This document shows positions 51,491-64,000 of a stretch of 64,000 nt of DNA, one piece after another. The stretch spans positions 33,789-97,788 of the forward strand of contig JASANC010002279.1 of assembly GCA_030248135.1 (NCBI GenBank), written 5' to 3'. The position numbers and the translations under genes were made by a program. Numbering within the stretch: the first letter of the stretch is position 1; each line of letters starts with the position of its first letter. The notes under the pieces are model-generated. The model had not been told where the DNA came from, searched no databases, and worked only from the letters and a program-made list of their open reading frames with translations. This stretch comes from Theristus sp. LFF4_11 (taxonomy: Eukaryota; Nematoda; Chromadorea; Monhysterida; Xyalidae).

Positions 51491-51820
51491 AAGTAGAAAT
51501 TGTCAAAAAAATCTGCCAAAAACAAAGTCCACACAAAACTCTGGTCAAAAAAGCATAATGTCACTTTCTGTGGAAAATGTCTTAAACGCATTTTCTGATG
51601 AAAGTACAATTTTGATGGTCAAAATTCGTTGTTTTTTAATTATATAAAAAAATTAATAAAAAATCCCAATTTAAAAAAATTTGAAGTTTAAAAAAAATTT
51701 TTTGAACCTTTTGCACACCCCACCTCACCCATGATATTTTTTCGCTTAAATTTTAAAGAAAAACGCTAAATTTTGCTGCAAAATCTTTGAAATTACAATG
51801 AAGAATGTCAAGTTATCATA

Positions 51821-52564
51821 CAGGGTGTCCCAGCTAGATGTACAACATTTGTTTTTGTAAATACGCGTGCGTGCATTGCCCAATTTTTATAATTTTTTCA
51901 TCGTTTGTAGTAAAGACTTCGGGAATTTGTTTGACAGTAACAACGTTCCGATATGTTTAATATAACCTGACTTATAAGCATTTGGAAAAAATATACAATT
52001 TTTCAATTGCCGCCCGCACCGGTGCGCGACTGGCTGGACACTCAGTTTGACCAGCGCTGGGTACGCCGCGGTGGGCCAATTGCCTGGCCTGCACGCTCGC
52101 CTGACATCACAGCGTGCCACTAGTATTGGCTCTGGGGGCTGTAAAGCACCGTGTTTATGAGACCCACCCAGCATCCATCGATGAGCTGATTGTGGCCATC
52201 GGTGAAACTGTGGGCGAAATCAGTGACGAAGAGCGCCTGTCAGGTGTTTTGGACTTCGACAGACAAATGACAAACTGATTGAAAGAGAGGGCCAGCACAT
52301 TGAGCACAATTAGACGGTTGATATTTTGAGTATGTGAGTGTTTGATTTGTTTTTTCTGCTCTCTGCTCGTTCATTTTTTGTGAAAGTGAGGTTTTTTTTT
52401 AAAACTGCCATAACTTGTGCCATGTTTGCTGAAACATAAAAATTCTAGTGCCAAACAAATTCCCGAAGTCTTTTTCACAAACGTTGAAAAAATTATCAAC
52501 ATAGGTCAACGCACGCGCGCATACTTAAAAAAACAAATGTTGTACATCTAGCTGGGACACCCTG
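51821..52564 (+). mobile_element. Tc1/mariner-type element with decayed transposase
   Basis: Long inverted ends CAGGGTGTCCCAGCTAGATG / CATCTAGCTGGGACACCCTG with TA at both sides. The uninterrupted paralogue near 47950 (TTATCATATATTCAGC) is a natural empty site. Inside, a broken plus frame gives VRDWLDTQFDQRW, GGPIAWPARSPDITA and WLWGL, then HRVYETHPASIDEL in another frame: the C-terminal part of a DDE transposase, with stops and frame changes. Confidence 0.88.
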
Positions 52565-53514
52565 TATATTCAGCATATATTATGGACTTCAGAGACCAAA
52601 ATCATGATTTTTGAGCAAAAGTTCATGATTTTTGGATAGTCCGAGAAAATTTTTGGGGGTGTCACTGGGAGGGGGGGTGTCAAGCAAATTTCGAGGGGGG
52701 TGTGGATGGTCCAGTGTCAGGTTTTAGGGGTGGGTGTCGCGTGTCGCATTTTCGAGCGCTTTTTCATTAAAAAATTTCCACTGTATCTTAGTATAGCGTA
52801 TTTGAGTAATGAGTGGCTGCTTTGAGGTGTAATTTGTATTGTGTAGCTTGGTTTTTTTTAACAATTTTGACCCCCGCCTTTAAGAATTACCGTGATATAT
52901 AAAACTGGACCACTGATCAAACCTTGCCAAGTTCCAGTTTCTTAAATAGGTACTTCAGAGGTAAACAGACTGTTTGACGCTGTTGATGGACAACGCCGCG
53001 CTACTTCGAGACAAAAATTGGCAACAGCCAAGAGTTAACCAAGCCAAGCAGTTAAGAGCCAAGCAGTTTCCATCACCGTAAAATCATTTGTATTGTGATT
53101 TTATAGTGTTTTATTGCTGTCTAGTCCATTAACTAGCTCTTCAAACCAATTGCAGAACCTTGTATGTGGACTTTGCTCGTTGATCTTTGATTTGACCATA
53201 GATTTTTTAATTTTCGATCAGACAGTTGCTTGAAATGAAGTAGGCGTACGTACGTACAGTGTAAGCTCTGGTATAATCTCAGCCCAATCCTATCCTACTG
53301 CAATAATTACGACGGCACGTTTGAAAGCTGAGAGTTTTCTTAAAAGCCTGTTGCTTAGTTGCGTATACTTAAGTGAACTTGTTTTCGTTTCAGTACATGT
53401 TCAGCTTGTTTACCGCCTTAGCACATTGGGTATTTCTTCAGAACAATTTTCTTTTGACAGCGCTATTATAGTATTATATTATGTTGCTTTACGGTTGTGT
53501 GTTAATATGGTTAC

Positions 53515-53720
53515 TACCGTATTACCCCCAATAAACCGGGGGGAAATGGGGGTTTTGGGTGGGGGGGGTTTTTGGGGGGGGGGGGTTGGTGGGGGGGGGT
53601 TAATTTATAAAAAATGGTAGGGTGGGGGTGGTGAAAAATAAAAAAGGGGGGGAACAAGACATACTTATATATTTTTTTAATAATAGGGGGTTTGGCGGGG
53701 GGGGGAGGGAGAGGGGGTAT

Positions 53721-53769
<49 letters not shown>
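53515..53769 (+). repeat. TACCGTATTACC MITE end followed by G-rich block and 49-nt poly(G)
   Basis: TACCGTATTACCCCCAATAA matches the MITE at 43488, then G-rich sequence and an unbroken G run at 53721-53769. The run may be a true homopolymer, an expanded tract or an assembly artefact. Confidence 0.7.
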
Positions 53770-53770
<1 letters not shown>

Positions 53771-56700
53771 AGTTGTCTCGGATCTTATGATTGTTTGTTG
53801 AGTTTTGGCGTTGAAAATGCTGGCAGTGCGCTATTTCTTTTTCTGTTTCTCGGTTTTTTTTCTGATAAGTTCCAGTGTTTTTGATGACTATTCGTTTCCT
53901 ATATTTATTGTTGTCTTGAAAAAAATATGTTGATAAAACCTTTTTCCATTCTGCTGTGTTGCACATTTACATGTCACGTTTTTTCTGCTGATTATACATA
54001 CAGGTTGCTGCAAAATTTCAAATTGTCACGTTTCATGCACAACACACAGCAATGATGGTTGGGTTTCAGTTTTCTGAAAAAAAACCAAAACGTTTAATCG
54101 GTTTAAATAATTTTGCCTTCACTTATTGAGCGAGCATCTGTCACATTGAATTGGTTTTGTCTCCGGTATTTTTTAGTGAGCAGATGTAAAAATGTAACTG
54201 GCAAATTTATGCAAGATTTGCAGAACAAATCAACGAAAACTAACCATGGATAACCATAGGCGGCAAACTATGAACGCTTTTTTTTAGTAACTTTGAAACT
54301 TTTAGCATCACGTGTTTCTCGTGATAAAACAATTTAGACGATAAAATAAAATAAAAACATGACAGCCTTGTACAAAGCTGTCTTGTGAAATGTTTTTTCA
54401 GAAAGGAACTTATCGCGTTTTCTGATAGTGAACGAAACGAATAACATCGTAATCTGTGTGTTTTCAATGTTAGCTTCATCATTTTACATGTATTCGGCAA
54501 AGTTTTATGCACCAAAACTTTTTGCGAAACCTTTTCAAAGTTTTTCCGCATTACTGCGGGCGGAACTTCTGTTGGGCTTTGCAGTAGTTGTCAAAAATTC
54601 ACGTAAAGAAAAAAGCATTTATCTAACATTTTTCATGCGTGACTTTTGCATGGCAATATAATGTGAACTGAACTTTCACAGTGTCTGAATCATGAGGTTT
54701 CTTTTTGTATCTTTGCCTGCCAGGCAATTGTTTAAAAATAGAATCAGTCTTTTAATTAGAATGTTGCGAAAGAAATACGTAAGTGTGACAACCGTCACAA
54801 GTTTCTGCGAAAAATTGGCGTTGATGTAATTAATATCAACGCGTGACGCTAATTGTGTTCCTCGGTCCAATCGCAGTAACGTAGCACGACGGTACGGCAC
54901 GGACGGTACTTCTAACGCAATCAGCAACAAGTATGTAAGTGTATCATAAATCTTGACCAACTTTACCAACCATAACCACAAAAACAAGCCAATTACAGCT
55001 TTTACTTTTCATTATCAAAGTACTGCATATCACAGAGCACATTAGCGCACTATGTTGTGGACTCAATTACCAGTATCAAAAAACAGCGTGTGGCGCCCAG
55101 AAACAGGCTTGGCAGTACGCCAAAGTTCGAAAACAACAGAATAAACGCAATAAAACACTTTCGTTGAAAATATACAACACAAAAATGTATAGGCAGTTTT
55201 ACGACTGCTTGCATGTCCGACCGTGTGTGTCCTGGACGCTGGCGCTGGCAGCTGTGCGCTAACGTTGCTCATAATACGGCTGTTTTGCAAAAAAAGATTT
55301 TCAGAAAACCGGTTGCTGTCTTTTTTCCTTTTGCTACCCCGTTGTGTTCTGTGTTCTTGTTGTTCCGTTCCATCCGCTGCCACACTTGCCAAGGTTTCCG
55401 ATGCTGATGAGCTGTGTACGCGCCACGCGGGCTAATTTTGTCCGCGTATGCATATTTTGAATCTAATTTTCAAAAACCATCGTGTGTCACAAAACAATAT
55501 ACACACTGACAGTCATATTACATATCTTATATGATATAATATGCGTTTCGTGCTTTTCCTTATTTTTCTTTGTCCTTGAAATTGCGCTGGAGACAAATAT
55601 AAAAAAACTGAATAAACCACATCGGCGACCATCTTCAACACACCCACTGGCTGTTTCCGTGATCATATGATGTGATTCGCGATGCTTGGTTTGGTGCCCA
55701 GAGCGCGCAATGCACAGCGCATAGCAAGCAGCTTTTGTTTTTGTGTCGCTCACATATCTGGATGTTGTTGCCATTTTCCAGCGTAATTTATGTGCACATA
55801 TTGCAGCATGAAGGCGTTTCGCGCTGATTTGCACCATATCATGACAGGACAGGAGATAAGTTTTTGATAATACTTTTGATTTTGAGATACGCCCTAAAGC
55901 TTTTTGCGGATTAATTTTTTTTGTGTTATGCGGAACTTTCTTCATGTTTTTCTGCAAACTATGTTCCTCTCTGCCACACCGTGTGGTCAAATTAGCAAAC
56001 CAACATGGGTTATCAAGTGACATGTCTATCCGTATGACCTTTCATTTTCAACCAGTAAAGCGAAGTAATTAGTAATTACAGAAACCACGATGTTGAATTA
56101 CAGAAACGGCATTCAGTTGAAGCGCAGCGACAAAGCAGACGTTTGTTAGTCAGTTTAATGAAAATAAGTCTGTTTAATATAAAGTCTGCGTTCTGTTTTT
56201 CTTTGAAAGTTTCTTCTGTTTACCATCTCTCTGGAGAATATAGATTTATTGATAGATATTTACATCAAGCTGTCTGTTATCTCTCGATATGAAACAATCA
56301 TCAGCTGTCTGCACGTTGCTAGCAGCAACAATAAACTCGAAATGACCATAATTTAATGAACCACGAGGTCGCTTAATTAAAGTGCAACTGTATGCTAATC
56401 TTTTATGAAAATGTAAAATGTAAACTCCAGGACATGCTGATAATTGATTGTGCGTCGTTGAGAGACAGAACAGTTCAATTAACCACATATCGACATCAGA
56501 AACTCGCAACCAGAAGGTTTTTTCACGGATTACGTACGGTGCACCGATACAAACAAACCTCTATCACTGCAAATAACAATCACATGCAGATGCGTAGGCA
56601 ACAGCACTTGTGGCATGAATGTTCGAACTGGCATGTTGAATGTGTTCTTCTGGAGTTGAGAATATCGAATTTCCACAGCACCAACCGCAGCACGCACACG

Positions 56701-58490
56701 CACACATTCTGTGTTAGGTGAGCAGTGAGCATACACATTTGCCAGTTTTCACAATGTGCCTCGTGTCCTTTTTCATGTGGGTTGCCGGTGAATACTGACT
56801 GAACAAAATAAAAATAATCAGATGACAATACAACATACTTCAGTTACACGAACGTTTTTGCCTGTTCGGTGCCTATTTTTGCGAAAAGAGTGACGTTTTC
56901 AATGTTACCCCCGCAAACGACTTGACCAGATTCGTCCACCCACCGGTGCTGCGTACAATCCGGGCCAGCACACAGCACACTAATTCCACGCTGGCAACTA
57001 GCCATGCGTTCCACTGTGCGCACGTTGCGTTTTTGTCGCTGGTGTTGTATTCTGCGCTGTGTATTTGTCCTGCTGTTTCAGCGGCTTGTTTTTGCTTTGT
57101 TTTTGACTTGCACCACAGCAAGAGAGGTATGCCCATCTATATTGAACAGTGTGGTTGAATAAATATGGCACTCCTTGTCTTCTCAATCAAGGCGAGAAAA
57201 TTGTGCAAACCAGTAGCTGTGTTTTTTAAGAATTTTTTTTTTAATTTTCTCAACCGTGTGTGCTAGGGACAAAGAATGTACAGAATAGCACGATGAACCG
57301 TCAAATTTGACACACACCTGGATTTCTGAATGGCTTGTTTTTTTCCATTCAAATTTCGCGCGCTACTTGCACTCTGAAAAAAGCTGCCATGTTTAACCGG
57401 CCGTACCGTATGTAAGCTTCTTTCTGCGCTTTATTTCAGTCTCTTTGTTAGCTCTAGTCCCTCCTCCAGCATTCCAGTTTGATACATGGCTAGGTCGTTT
57501 AACCCCCGTAAACATCTTGAAAATTGTATTTCTTTCGATTCAGGCTGTTTCAGACAAGAAAGAGAGTTTCTGAAATAAGTTTTGCTATTTTGTTTTTGAT
57601 CTGTTTGTATTTCTATTTATTCAGTGCGTTATAACAATGTGTCATCCAGTTTTCAAGATCGAACTGGAGCACTAAAAAGAACTGGAATCAATTTTTGTTT
57701 TGTTTTTTGATGTTCGAATAGACCTGTGAATTTGTAAAATGGGATTTATGTCAGATTTCGTATACAGAGAAAATTTGATTGATGGCTGTTGCTTGCGCTT
57801 TTATGTTTGTTCAGTCGTGTTGGACACGGACATCGCATCACCAACAGTCTGAGCCACTCGTGTGCGCTGGTGAGCGCAAATTGCCAGGTCAAACGTTGAA
57901 TGCTGCTTGTTTGTTGAACAAACATTGCGAGATGCCGATGTGCCGAAAAAAACCCGCACTGCCTCGTGAATAATATTTTCTTATGGTGGTGACTGGACAA
58001 ATGCGCCTTTTTATGTTCCAAATCCTGAGTAAACTGGTAATGTGTGTGCGCTGAAGTCACACCCAGAACACAAATTGTCATTTGGCATAAAAACTTTATT
58101 TTTCTCAAGCGCGTTTGTCGTCCGTCCATCGGTAAAAGACAGATGTCCCGAGAAAATCTGTTGCCACGAGCTGTGTTTTTGGCTGCGCGCTCTGTTGTTG
58201 ACTGGTCAACAGTGTTCGTTTTTTGGTGGGATAGAAATGTTATTCTGTTGGGCACATCGTATTAGCTGGATAAGGCAGCAAACAGCTGTGCACATAGGTT
58301 TGCTCTTCTTTTCTTCACATGATAAATAAGCCGAAATATTCTTGTTGTTTGATAAAAAGCTTTGATTTTGCCATTTTCAAAGTCGTGTGTAATCACATGC
58401 AAATGCGCAAAACCGGTAATATTTCAATGTGGTTTTTGTGAATAACTGTTTTTTCGAACTTGCCATTGTTATTTCGTAACTTCGTTTCAG
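53770..58490. other. no gene recognised; 5' flank or early introns of AMPK gamma
   Basis: AT-rich single-copy-looking sequence. None of the short frames has conserved motifs with usable splice sites. Upstream noncoding exons of the AMPK gamma gene could be here. Confidence 0.4.
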
Positions 58491-58559
58491 GAACAGCCGA
58501 TAGATGACATTATTCAGTGGGTGGAACCGGATCCAATGGTGACGAGCAGAGAGCTATAG

Positions 58560-61500
58560 ATCCACGTCATTGTGGCATCGCCAAGAATTGCAGCCACACG
58601 CAAGTTTTTCCCTAATTCACCGGGGAATCAACCACTGATGTTGTCGTCCACATCGCCACCGCGTAACGTCTACTACCGGAGTCGTCACACGTCAATCTGC
58701 ACCAACGAGCAGCCACCAACGTTGTCCATCTCCGCGCAGCAGGAATGCCAGCCGACGTCGCAGCAGTCGCCGCACTCCGCAGGCAACGCGAGACGACGCA
58801 AGAACAGCCTCATTGACAGCATCAGAGGCTTGATCACCGATGTCACCAGGACCAGGTGCTTACCGATGGGTGATGTCTCTTCGGCAATCATACTTCGGTT
58901 TTTCTATGCGGTCCATTTTGGTTTGTAACCAATGTGATTCGCCAATAGAAACTTGAATATGATTTTGGTAAGATTCGGTTGGAGAATGCAGACTGCAATT
59001 GCAGATCCACGTCAATATCAAGCGGCTATGGAAGCAGCAACGGTGGCAGCGGTGACCTGGAGTCAACGCCAACTGGCAATCTCAATGGTATGCGATGACA
59101 GTATGCAGGCATCTTTTGACCTAAATTGCTTTTCTCGGTTCATTCAATGAAACAATTATTGAACCATCAGCAGTTTTCTTGCTCAGGCCCGAACGGCTAC
59201 ACCTGTGAGCTGCTGGACGAACGCATGCCGTCGGCGGGTGACCTCCAGTCGATCCAAGTCCTCGCCGAGATGCACTTTGACGAGATGATGGAGGAGTGTC
59301 ATGATGACGACGGCGATGACCAGAACAACAACAAGGCCGACGACAAAGTCGACTTGGACGACGTCGACACGGAGACGATCTACGGCTCAGCGGCCAGTGC
59401 GCCCGTGAGCTGCGGGACGCCACACGCACGCGGCAGCAGCCCTGCGGACAAGCACACCTGCGGCATACGCGACTTTGTGCTCATCCGCAACAGCTCCGGC
59501 CCGCTCTCGTTCAGATTCCTTGGCGCCTTCGGTGCGTGTTTTTGTTTGCAAACAAACATTACGAGATTTTTCGACGATTTTCTTGTCTCGTTTTGTGGTT
59601 TTCAGCGGCATAACAACTTTCATTCAGATTGCCAGCAGAATGTCTATCTGCAATATTTGCGCGCCACGACGTGCTACGACACGATGACGCAGCACGGACT
59701 CGTGGTCGCGCTCGACAAGCGTGTCGCTGTTAGTTTTTCGAAATTTTTACCAATTCATGCTAAATTCCGTTTTTTTATTCGAACATAACGCACACCACGC
59801 TCACTTAATACAAAGGCACAGTTGACAACAAATTTTCAGACTAACTTGAAATTTAGACCAACATTCAGTTGCAAATGTTGCGCCGATCAACTCAGATCAG
59901 CAAGGCGTTCACGGTGATCATGGACTCGGACGTGAGCGAGCCGCGGGCGACCGTGTGGGACACCGAGAAACAGTGCCACGTCGGCACGGTCACGTTGACC
60001 GACTTCCTCTATCTGCTCGTTTGTGGCGATTCGCAGTTCCGATGGGCACAGAAGAGCCTGGAGTGGTTGCTCGTTGAGAAGAAAACGGTCGCAAGCAGAC
60101 TGCAGCCGGACTCGATCGTCTGCGCGTCGGCCGATAATCGTCAGCGGCTGCGCTTGCTGTTTTGATTTTTGCAACACGCATCGTTCGGGTTTGCAACACG
60201 CATTTCCTGAAGGTTCAGGGAATTTGCGCGCAAGTGTGTTGCATTGGAGTGAAGGAAAAAGAATAGCGGCAATTTGTTTTTAACGATTAACGATTAAATT
60301 TATTTGAAAGCTTTCGGTCAGTCCATAACAATCACATAAACTCCACGACTATTTTTTTCACAGTTTCTTTTCTTCGTTTCTATTTTGGTCCTAAAAAATT
60401 CAATTGTAGCTTAACGGATCTAATCGAGCTGATGGTCCAGAACCATGTCCACCGTGTGCCGATCTTTGAGGCACCACTAACGTGCGACGGCTTGCTGGCC
60501 TGGCTGGGCTGGAAACGAATTCTGAGAACAATTCACAAGCAGGTATGATAACTTGTATAACTAGCTATTTTACGCGAAGCATCCGTTTCATATTTGTGAA
60601 TAGCAACACTTGGTCTCCGTTTTTCATGCTGTTCATAAGTTTTATCGGAATTTCCTGCTTTTCGCGAAAATAAAATGGATGGATATGTGGGTGGACTTTT
60701 TCTCAGCACGAAGTTACGCCCGGTGGTAGGGAATCCTGTAAACCTGGAACCCCTTGTGGGTATCCCCTCCCCCCTCTTCACGACTCGGCACGCCCTTCCG
60801 TGGGTACCTCCTCCGAAATGGTCTCCATAATCGTCATTTGTTGTTCAAAAAAGGAAATGCGGAGTGGCACCCCCTAGAACCGTTTAGCATCCGGGTGCAG
60901 GCGACGACCCTAGCAGGCGACCAGGGGGTCCCACGTTGCCCCACTGACCAGTAATTTTTGGTACCCCACCGGGGAGTTATGTACCCTACCAAAAATGCCT
61001 TGTCCGGTACTGTGGTCAACTGCTTCTTGCAGATAAAGCACCGCCACCCGACCGGATCGGTTGATGACACCGCTTCAGACGTCACGTGTTGGCAACTTGG
61101 AGTGGCGTCCATATGGTCAGTAAATTTTTACTGCATTTACTTTACTGCATTAGAGAAAAATAAAATGCAGAAAAAAAAGATTGCATCCTGCACTGCTTCT
61201 TTGAAGAAATGACCGAAACTGACTGACTGTATTTTTTCAAGATGCAGTGCAGGGAAAAAGTTTATGAGTACACGCAGAAAAAGGTGCATCCTGCACTACC
61301 AACCTTTTTCATTCAGGTTTACACAAAACTACAAAACATTCAGGCACTCGAGTCACAATAAGCTTGAATATTACAGAAGCAACCATTAGACGCACTTTCG
61401 TCACAGGTAACCCAAACCACGAGCGTGTTCAAGCGCTATGTGTGATGCTCGCCAACCACGTGACTGCGCTGCCAGTTGTCGCCGACGTTGATAGCCGCAA

Positions 61501-62115
61501 AGTGGACGTGATCACCAAACACGACATCGCTTCAACACTGATGCACCTGGCCAACGAGAAAGCCGCAATAGCGGCGAGGAAATGCTCCAGAAGCAACTGT
61601 CGACGACGGTGGCTGAGAAAGAAACGGATGGGGCCAACGAAAGCAGTAAAAACCGCTTTGAACGCGAGACGAAAGGCATTTCGGAAGACACCACGGACGA
61701 CGTCAAAACGGCGAAAGCGGCAAGTGGCCGCGCAAGCCCGCAGCAGCATCGCATCAACAACTCGGCGAGATCCACCAGCAATCTTAGTGCAAACGACCAA
61801 CGGGCGCTGTTTCAAGATGTCCTCTCGCGAGAAGTGTCGTTTGTGTTGGCGAATCGTGACGATCAGCGTCTGCCAATGGCCATGGTCTGCCGTTGCGACG
61901 ACAATCTGCTGTCGGTCGTGGAACAGTTGGTGAACTGCGATCAGCGGTGTTTGTTCGTCAGGGCGCCGGAGACGGACCGCTGTGTAGGGGCACTTTCCAT
62001 CAAGGAAGTTGTACTCGAATTGGTCACACGACGCCCGGACTCGAACGGATGCAGGCGATGTCCTTCGACGAAGAAACCACAGCTGTTGTTGAGACAGCGG
62101 TCTTCTCAGTGCTGA
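58560..62115 (+). CDS. AMPK gamma regulatory subunit (CBS domains), 5' end open, one frame break
   Basis: Plus-strand exons about 58560-58855, 59005-59087, 59187-59531, 59628-59728, 59857-60125, 60410-60542 and about 61312-62115. A Ser-rich N-terminus leads to VYLQYLRATTCYD (compare VYYRFMKSHQCYD), then CBS1 (VGTVTLTDFLYLL), CBS2 (PDSIV..ALTDLIELMVQNHVHRVPIF, WKRIL), CBS3 (HVTALPVV, KVDVITKHDI) and CBS4 (DNLLSVVEQLV, RCLFVRA, GALSIKEVVLELV). Gamma subunits bind AMP/ADP/ATP and control AMPK. By alignment Asp is kept in CBS1 (TDF) and CBS3 (KHD) and Arg in CBS2 (KRI), but CBS4 has Glu (IKE) where SLSD is usual. An acidic linker of about 75 residues separates CBS3 and CBS4, and the frame shifts near 61562. 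The start and the splice into the last exon are unresolved. Confidence 0.82.
60690..61110. repeat. GC-rich repeat-like sequence in AMPK gamma intron
   Basis: Contrasts with the AT-rich intron around it and holds short inverted GGTACC/GTGGGTACC motifs. No coding resemblance; probably a transposon or SINE fragment of unknown family. Confidence 0.3.
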
Positions 62116-62627
62116 TCGGAGGCGCAATAGTGTAAACTGCGGTCGATCGGAAACGAGCAAAATTGGTAAAAACCGATCCGTGCTGTCCAACTTTTGTTTT
62201 TGAGCACCTAACAAGTTATTGTTGTTGTCCGCTTTTTAATGTTTTTTACTCGCTGAAGCCGCTCAGAAAATCTGTTCGCTACAAATTTCAGTGCAAAAAA
62301 ATATTGCGGTTTTTGTGAATGATTTGGAAAAGTACGGTTATTACAGTTGGTTGTCTGTTTGTTTTCGTCGGTCGGTCGGTAGAAGTCGTTCAATGTGCAT
62401 ACGAGTAACTGTTCTGAAAGATTTTTGTTGGTGTTATTGAATCCAAGATTGTTGGTGAAGTGCAAATTCTTTGTGGTCAGTGGCACAAGGTTGTTTTCGG
62501 AGATTTTTCTTTGTTTCAATTTTTTTATTTGTGTTTGTTTTTATGTTTATGTTTTTCTGCTTTGCCTCAAGGATTTTGTGTTATATGGTAAACTAAGATA
62601 GATTGTTAGGAAAGTATTTAGTAAAGA

Positions 62628-62633
62628 AATAAA
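62628..62633 (+). terminator. polyadenylation signal of AMPK gamma gene
   Basis: AATAAA about 510 bp after the stop at 62115, in AT-rich sequence suited to a 3'UTR. Confidence 0.5.
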
Positions 62634-62639
62634 AAGAAT

Positions 62640-64000
62640 AGTTTTCAAGTTATAGATAGTCGAAAATATCTAGTAGAGGATTAGTACAATTGTGTGCATG
62701 CATGAGAAGCAACCAAAAAGTATTCGGAGAGAACTTTATACTTGCTTTGCTTTGCATCCAAAGTAGACACAGTAATTTTATTCTCTTATTTTCTGAATTG
62801 TTTGAAATAATGTTGTCATACATACTTCTAGTAATTGTTCCGGTTGATCCGTAATTTTGTTGCTGAAACAACACCTTAATCGGTGTTGTTTTTTGAGAGG
62901 TAATTTTGCTATTTTATTATCTCTGCTACATCACTTTTTGTTTTGAAAAATATTACAAACATGCTAGATCATAAATGGTTCATTCCGCGCGGTATATTTG
63001 GCCATTAATTGCTCATTCTTATTAGAAAGTATGTTACGTCATATTTTTCATATTTTGGGCCACGAAATAAACATCAACCCGTAATTTCTCATGTGACTGC
63101 GATTTTGCGGTATTTTGTTTGGCTTACTGTTTTGATTAATTGATTGTTAGAATTTCCGGGTACGTAATGTGACGTTTTTGTTTCTTCACCCACCCCTTAC
63201 CCGGTTCACTGTTCACGGGTCACTTCTTTTACTTTTTGTTGAAGTTATATTTCTTGTTATTTTTTTATCAAACAGTTTACAAAAATACTGTTTTGATACT
63301 TTTTCTATTATTCAACTACCTGTTTATTGTACAGTTCTTTATTGCCTGTATATTTTGATATTTTTACAACATACCTTTGGCAATAGATTTTAATCCACGT
63401 ATCATCATCAACTACAGTCTATCACGCTAATATATGCAACTCGCTGATTGGTCGGCTCCTCACGCTCCGCACCCCTGGGAACGGGATTCAGAAAATATCA
63501 TGTTTTTTGTTGTTCAGCGGTTTGTTTTCATTGTTTTTCATGCCGAAAAAAATCTAAATCAAAAACTACAAAATTCCAAACGTTTGAATTGGTAAAAAAT
63601 TAGTAAACTGAAGTTTTTTTTGGTTGATTGACGGCGATCGACGTCGTCGAGAATTTTTGCTTTCAAACGTACCGCTGGCAGATGCTGTGTGTTCATGAAA
63701 ACAAATTTAAAACAAAAAAATAAAATAACAAAACTTGTTTCCAACGATTTCGACGGTTTTCATCCCGCTTTTAACAATTGATTCATTGAGTGCGCCATGT
63801 CCATTCATTGTTGTTTAAAGATTGTTCAGATTGTCAATAAATACTGTCACCTGCTGCGTTCTTCGTCTCTGTGCTTCGGACACACAGTAGCGGCCAGCGG
63901 CGGCACGTTTTTCATGCCTAAAGGCAAAAACTAAACCAAAAACCATAGACGACGACGTCGTCGCAGTCAATCAACCAAAAAGACATTTTTTTGACATTGT
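62640..64000. other. no gene recognised
   Basis: AT-rich sequence after the AMPK gamma 3' end. A fragment of the GCTGATTGG MITE family lies near 63440. No conserved coding segment seen. Confidence 0.45.

Overview
The window is nuclear DNA from an invertebrate animal. Genes are split by many mostly short GT-AG introns, coding exons favour G/C (often NCG) third positions, and the products are metazoan families: a CAP/SCP secreted protein, an animal-type SWEET transporter, DDX42, RNF216 and AMPK gamma. Transposable elements fill the introns and gaps. A nematode or other ecdysozoan seems plausible but I cannot fix the phylum. All gene models were built by hand from conserved domains, splice motifs and phase matching; lengths of joined exons were checked for frame consistency.

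Layout, left to right. 20-1572 (-): 5' part of a secreted somatomedin-B-like gene that runs off the left edge. 3.8-5.6 kb: a complex inverted-repeat (foldback) region. 5767-7881 (+): CAP domain protein. 8578-9253 (-): possible small CHTOP/UIF-like protein, convergent with CAP. 9.7-10.8 kb: two MITEs. 11152-13150 (+): complete six-exon SWEET sugar transporter. 14062-22113 (-): complete 18-exon DDX42 helicase with a probable plus-strand gene nested in its largest intron. 22.5-32.2 kb (-): a large gene of unknown function with two TAFH/NHR1-like domains followed by a coiled-coil half. 33745-42797 (-): RNF216-like RBR ubiquitin ligase with an inferred acidic tail. 42.8-53.8 kb: a nested transposon cluster with extreme G/C and A/T tracts. 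53.8-58.5 kb: no recognisable gene. 58.5-62.1 kb (+): AMPK gamma regulatory subunit with a frame break. 62.6-64 kb: nothing recognised.

The genes look like an ordinary housekeeping mix (splicing helicase, ubiquitin ligase, energy sensor, sugar transport, secreted proteins) rather than a pathway cluster. Three minus-strand genes (DDX42, the TAFH gene, the RNF216-like gene) lie head to tail. The most unusual content is the double TAFH protein whose two domains share intron positions, the nested gene, the split somatomedin-B gene, the AMPK gamma linker and frame break, and the nested repeat cluster whose 1.05-kb elements end in telomere-like TAGGGTTAGGGG.
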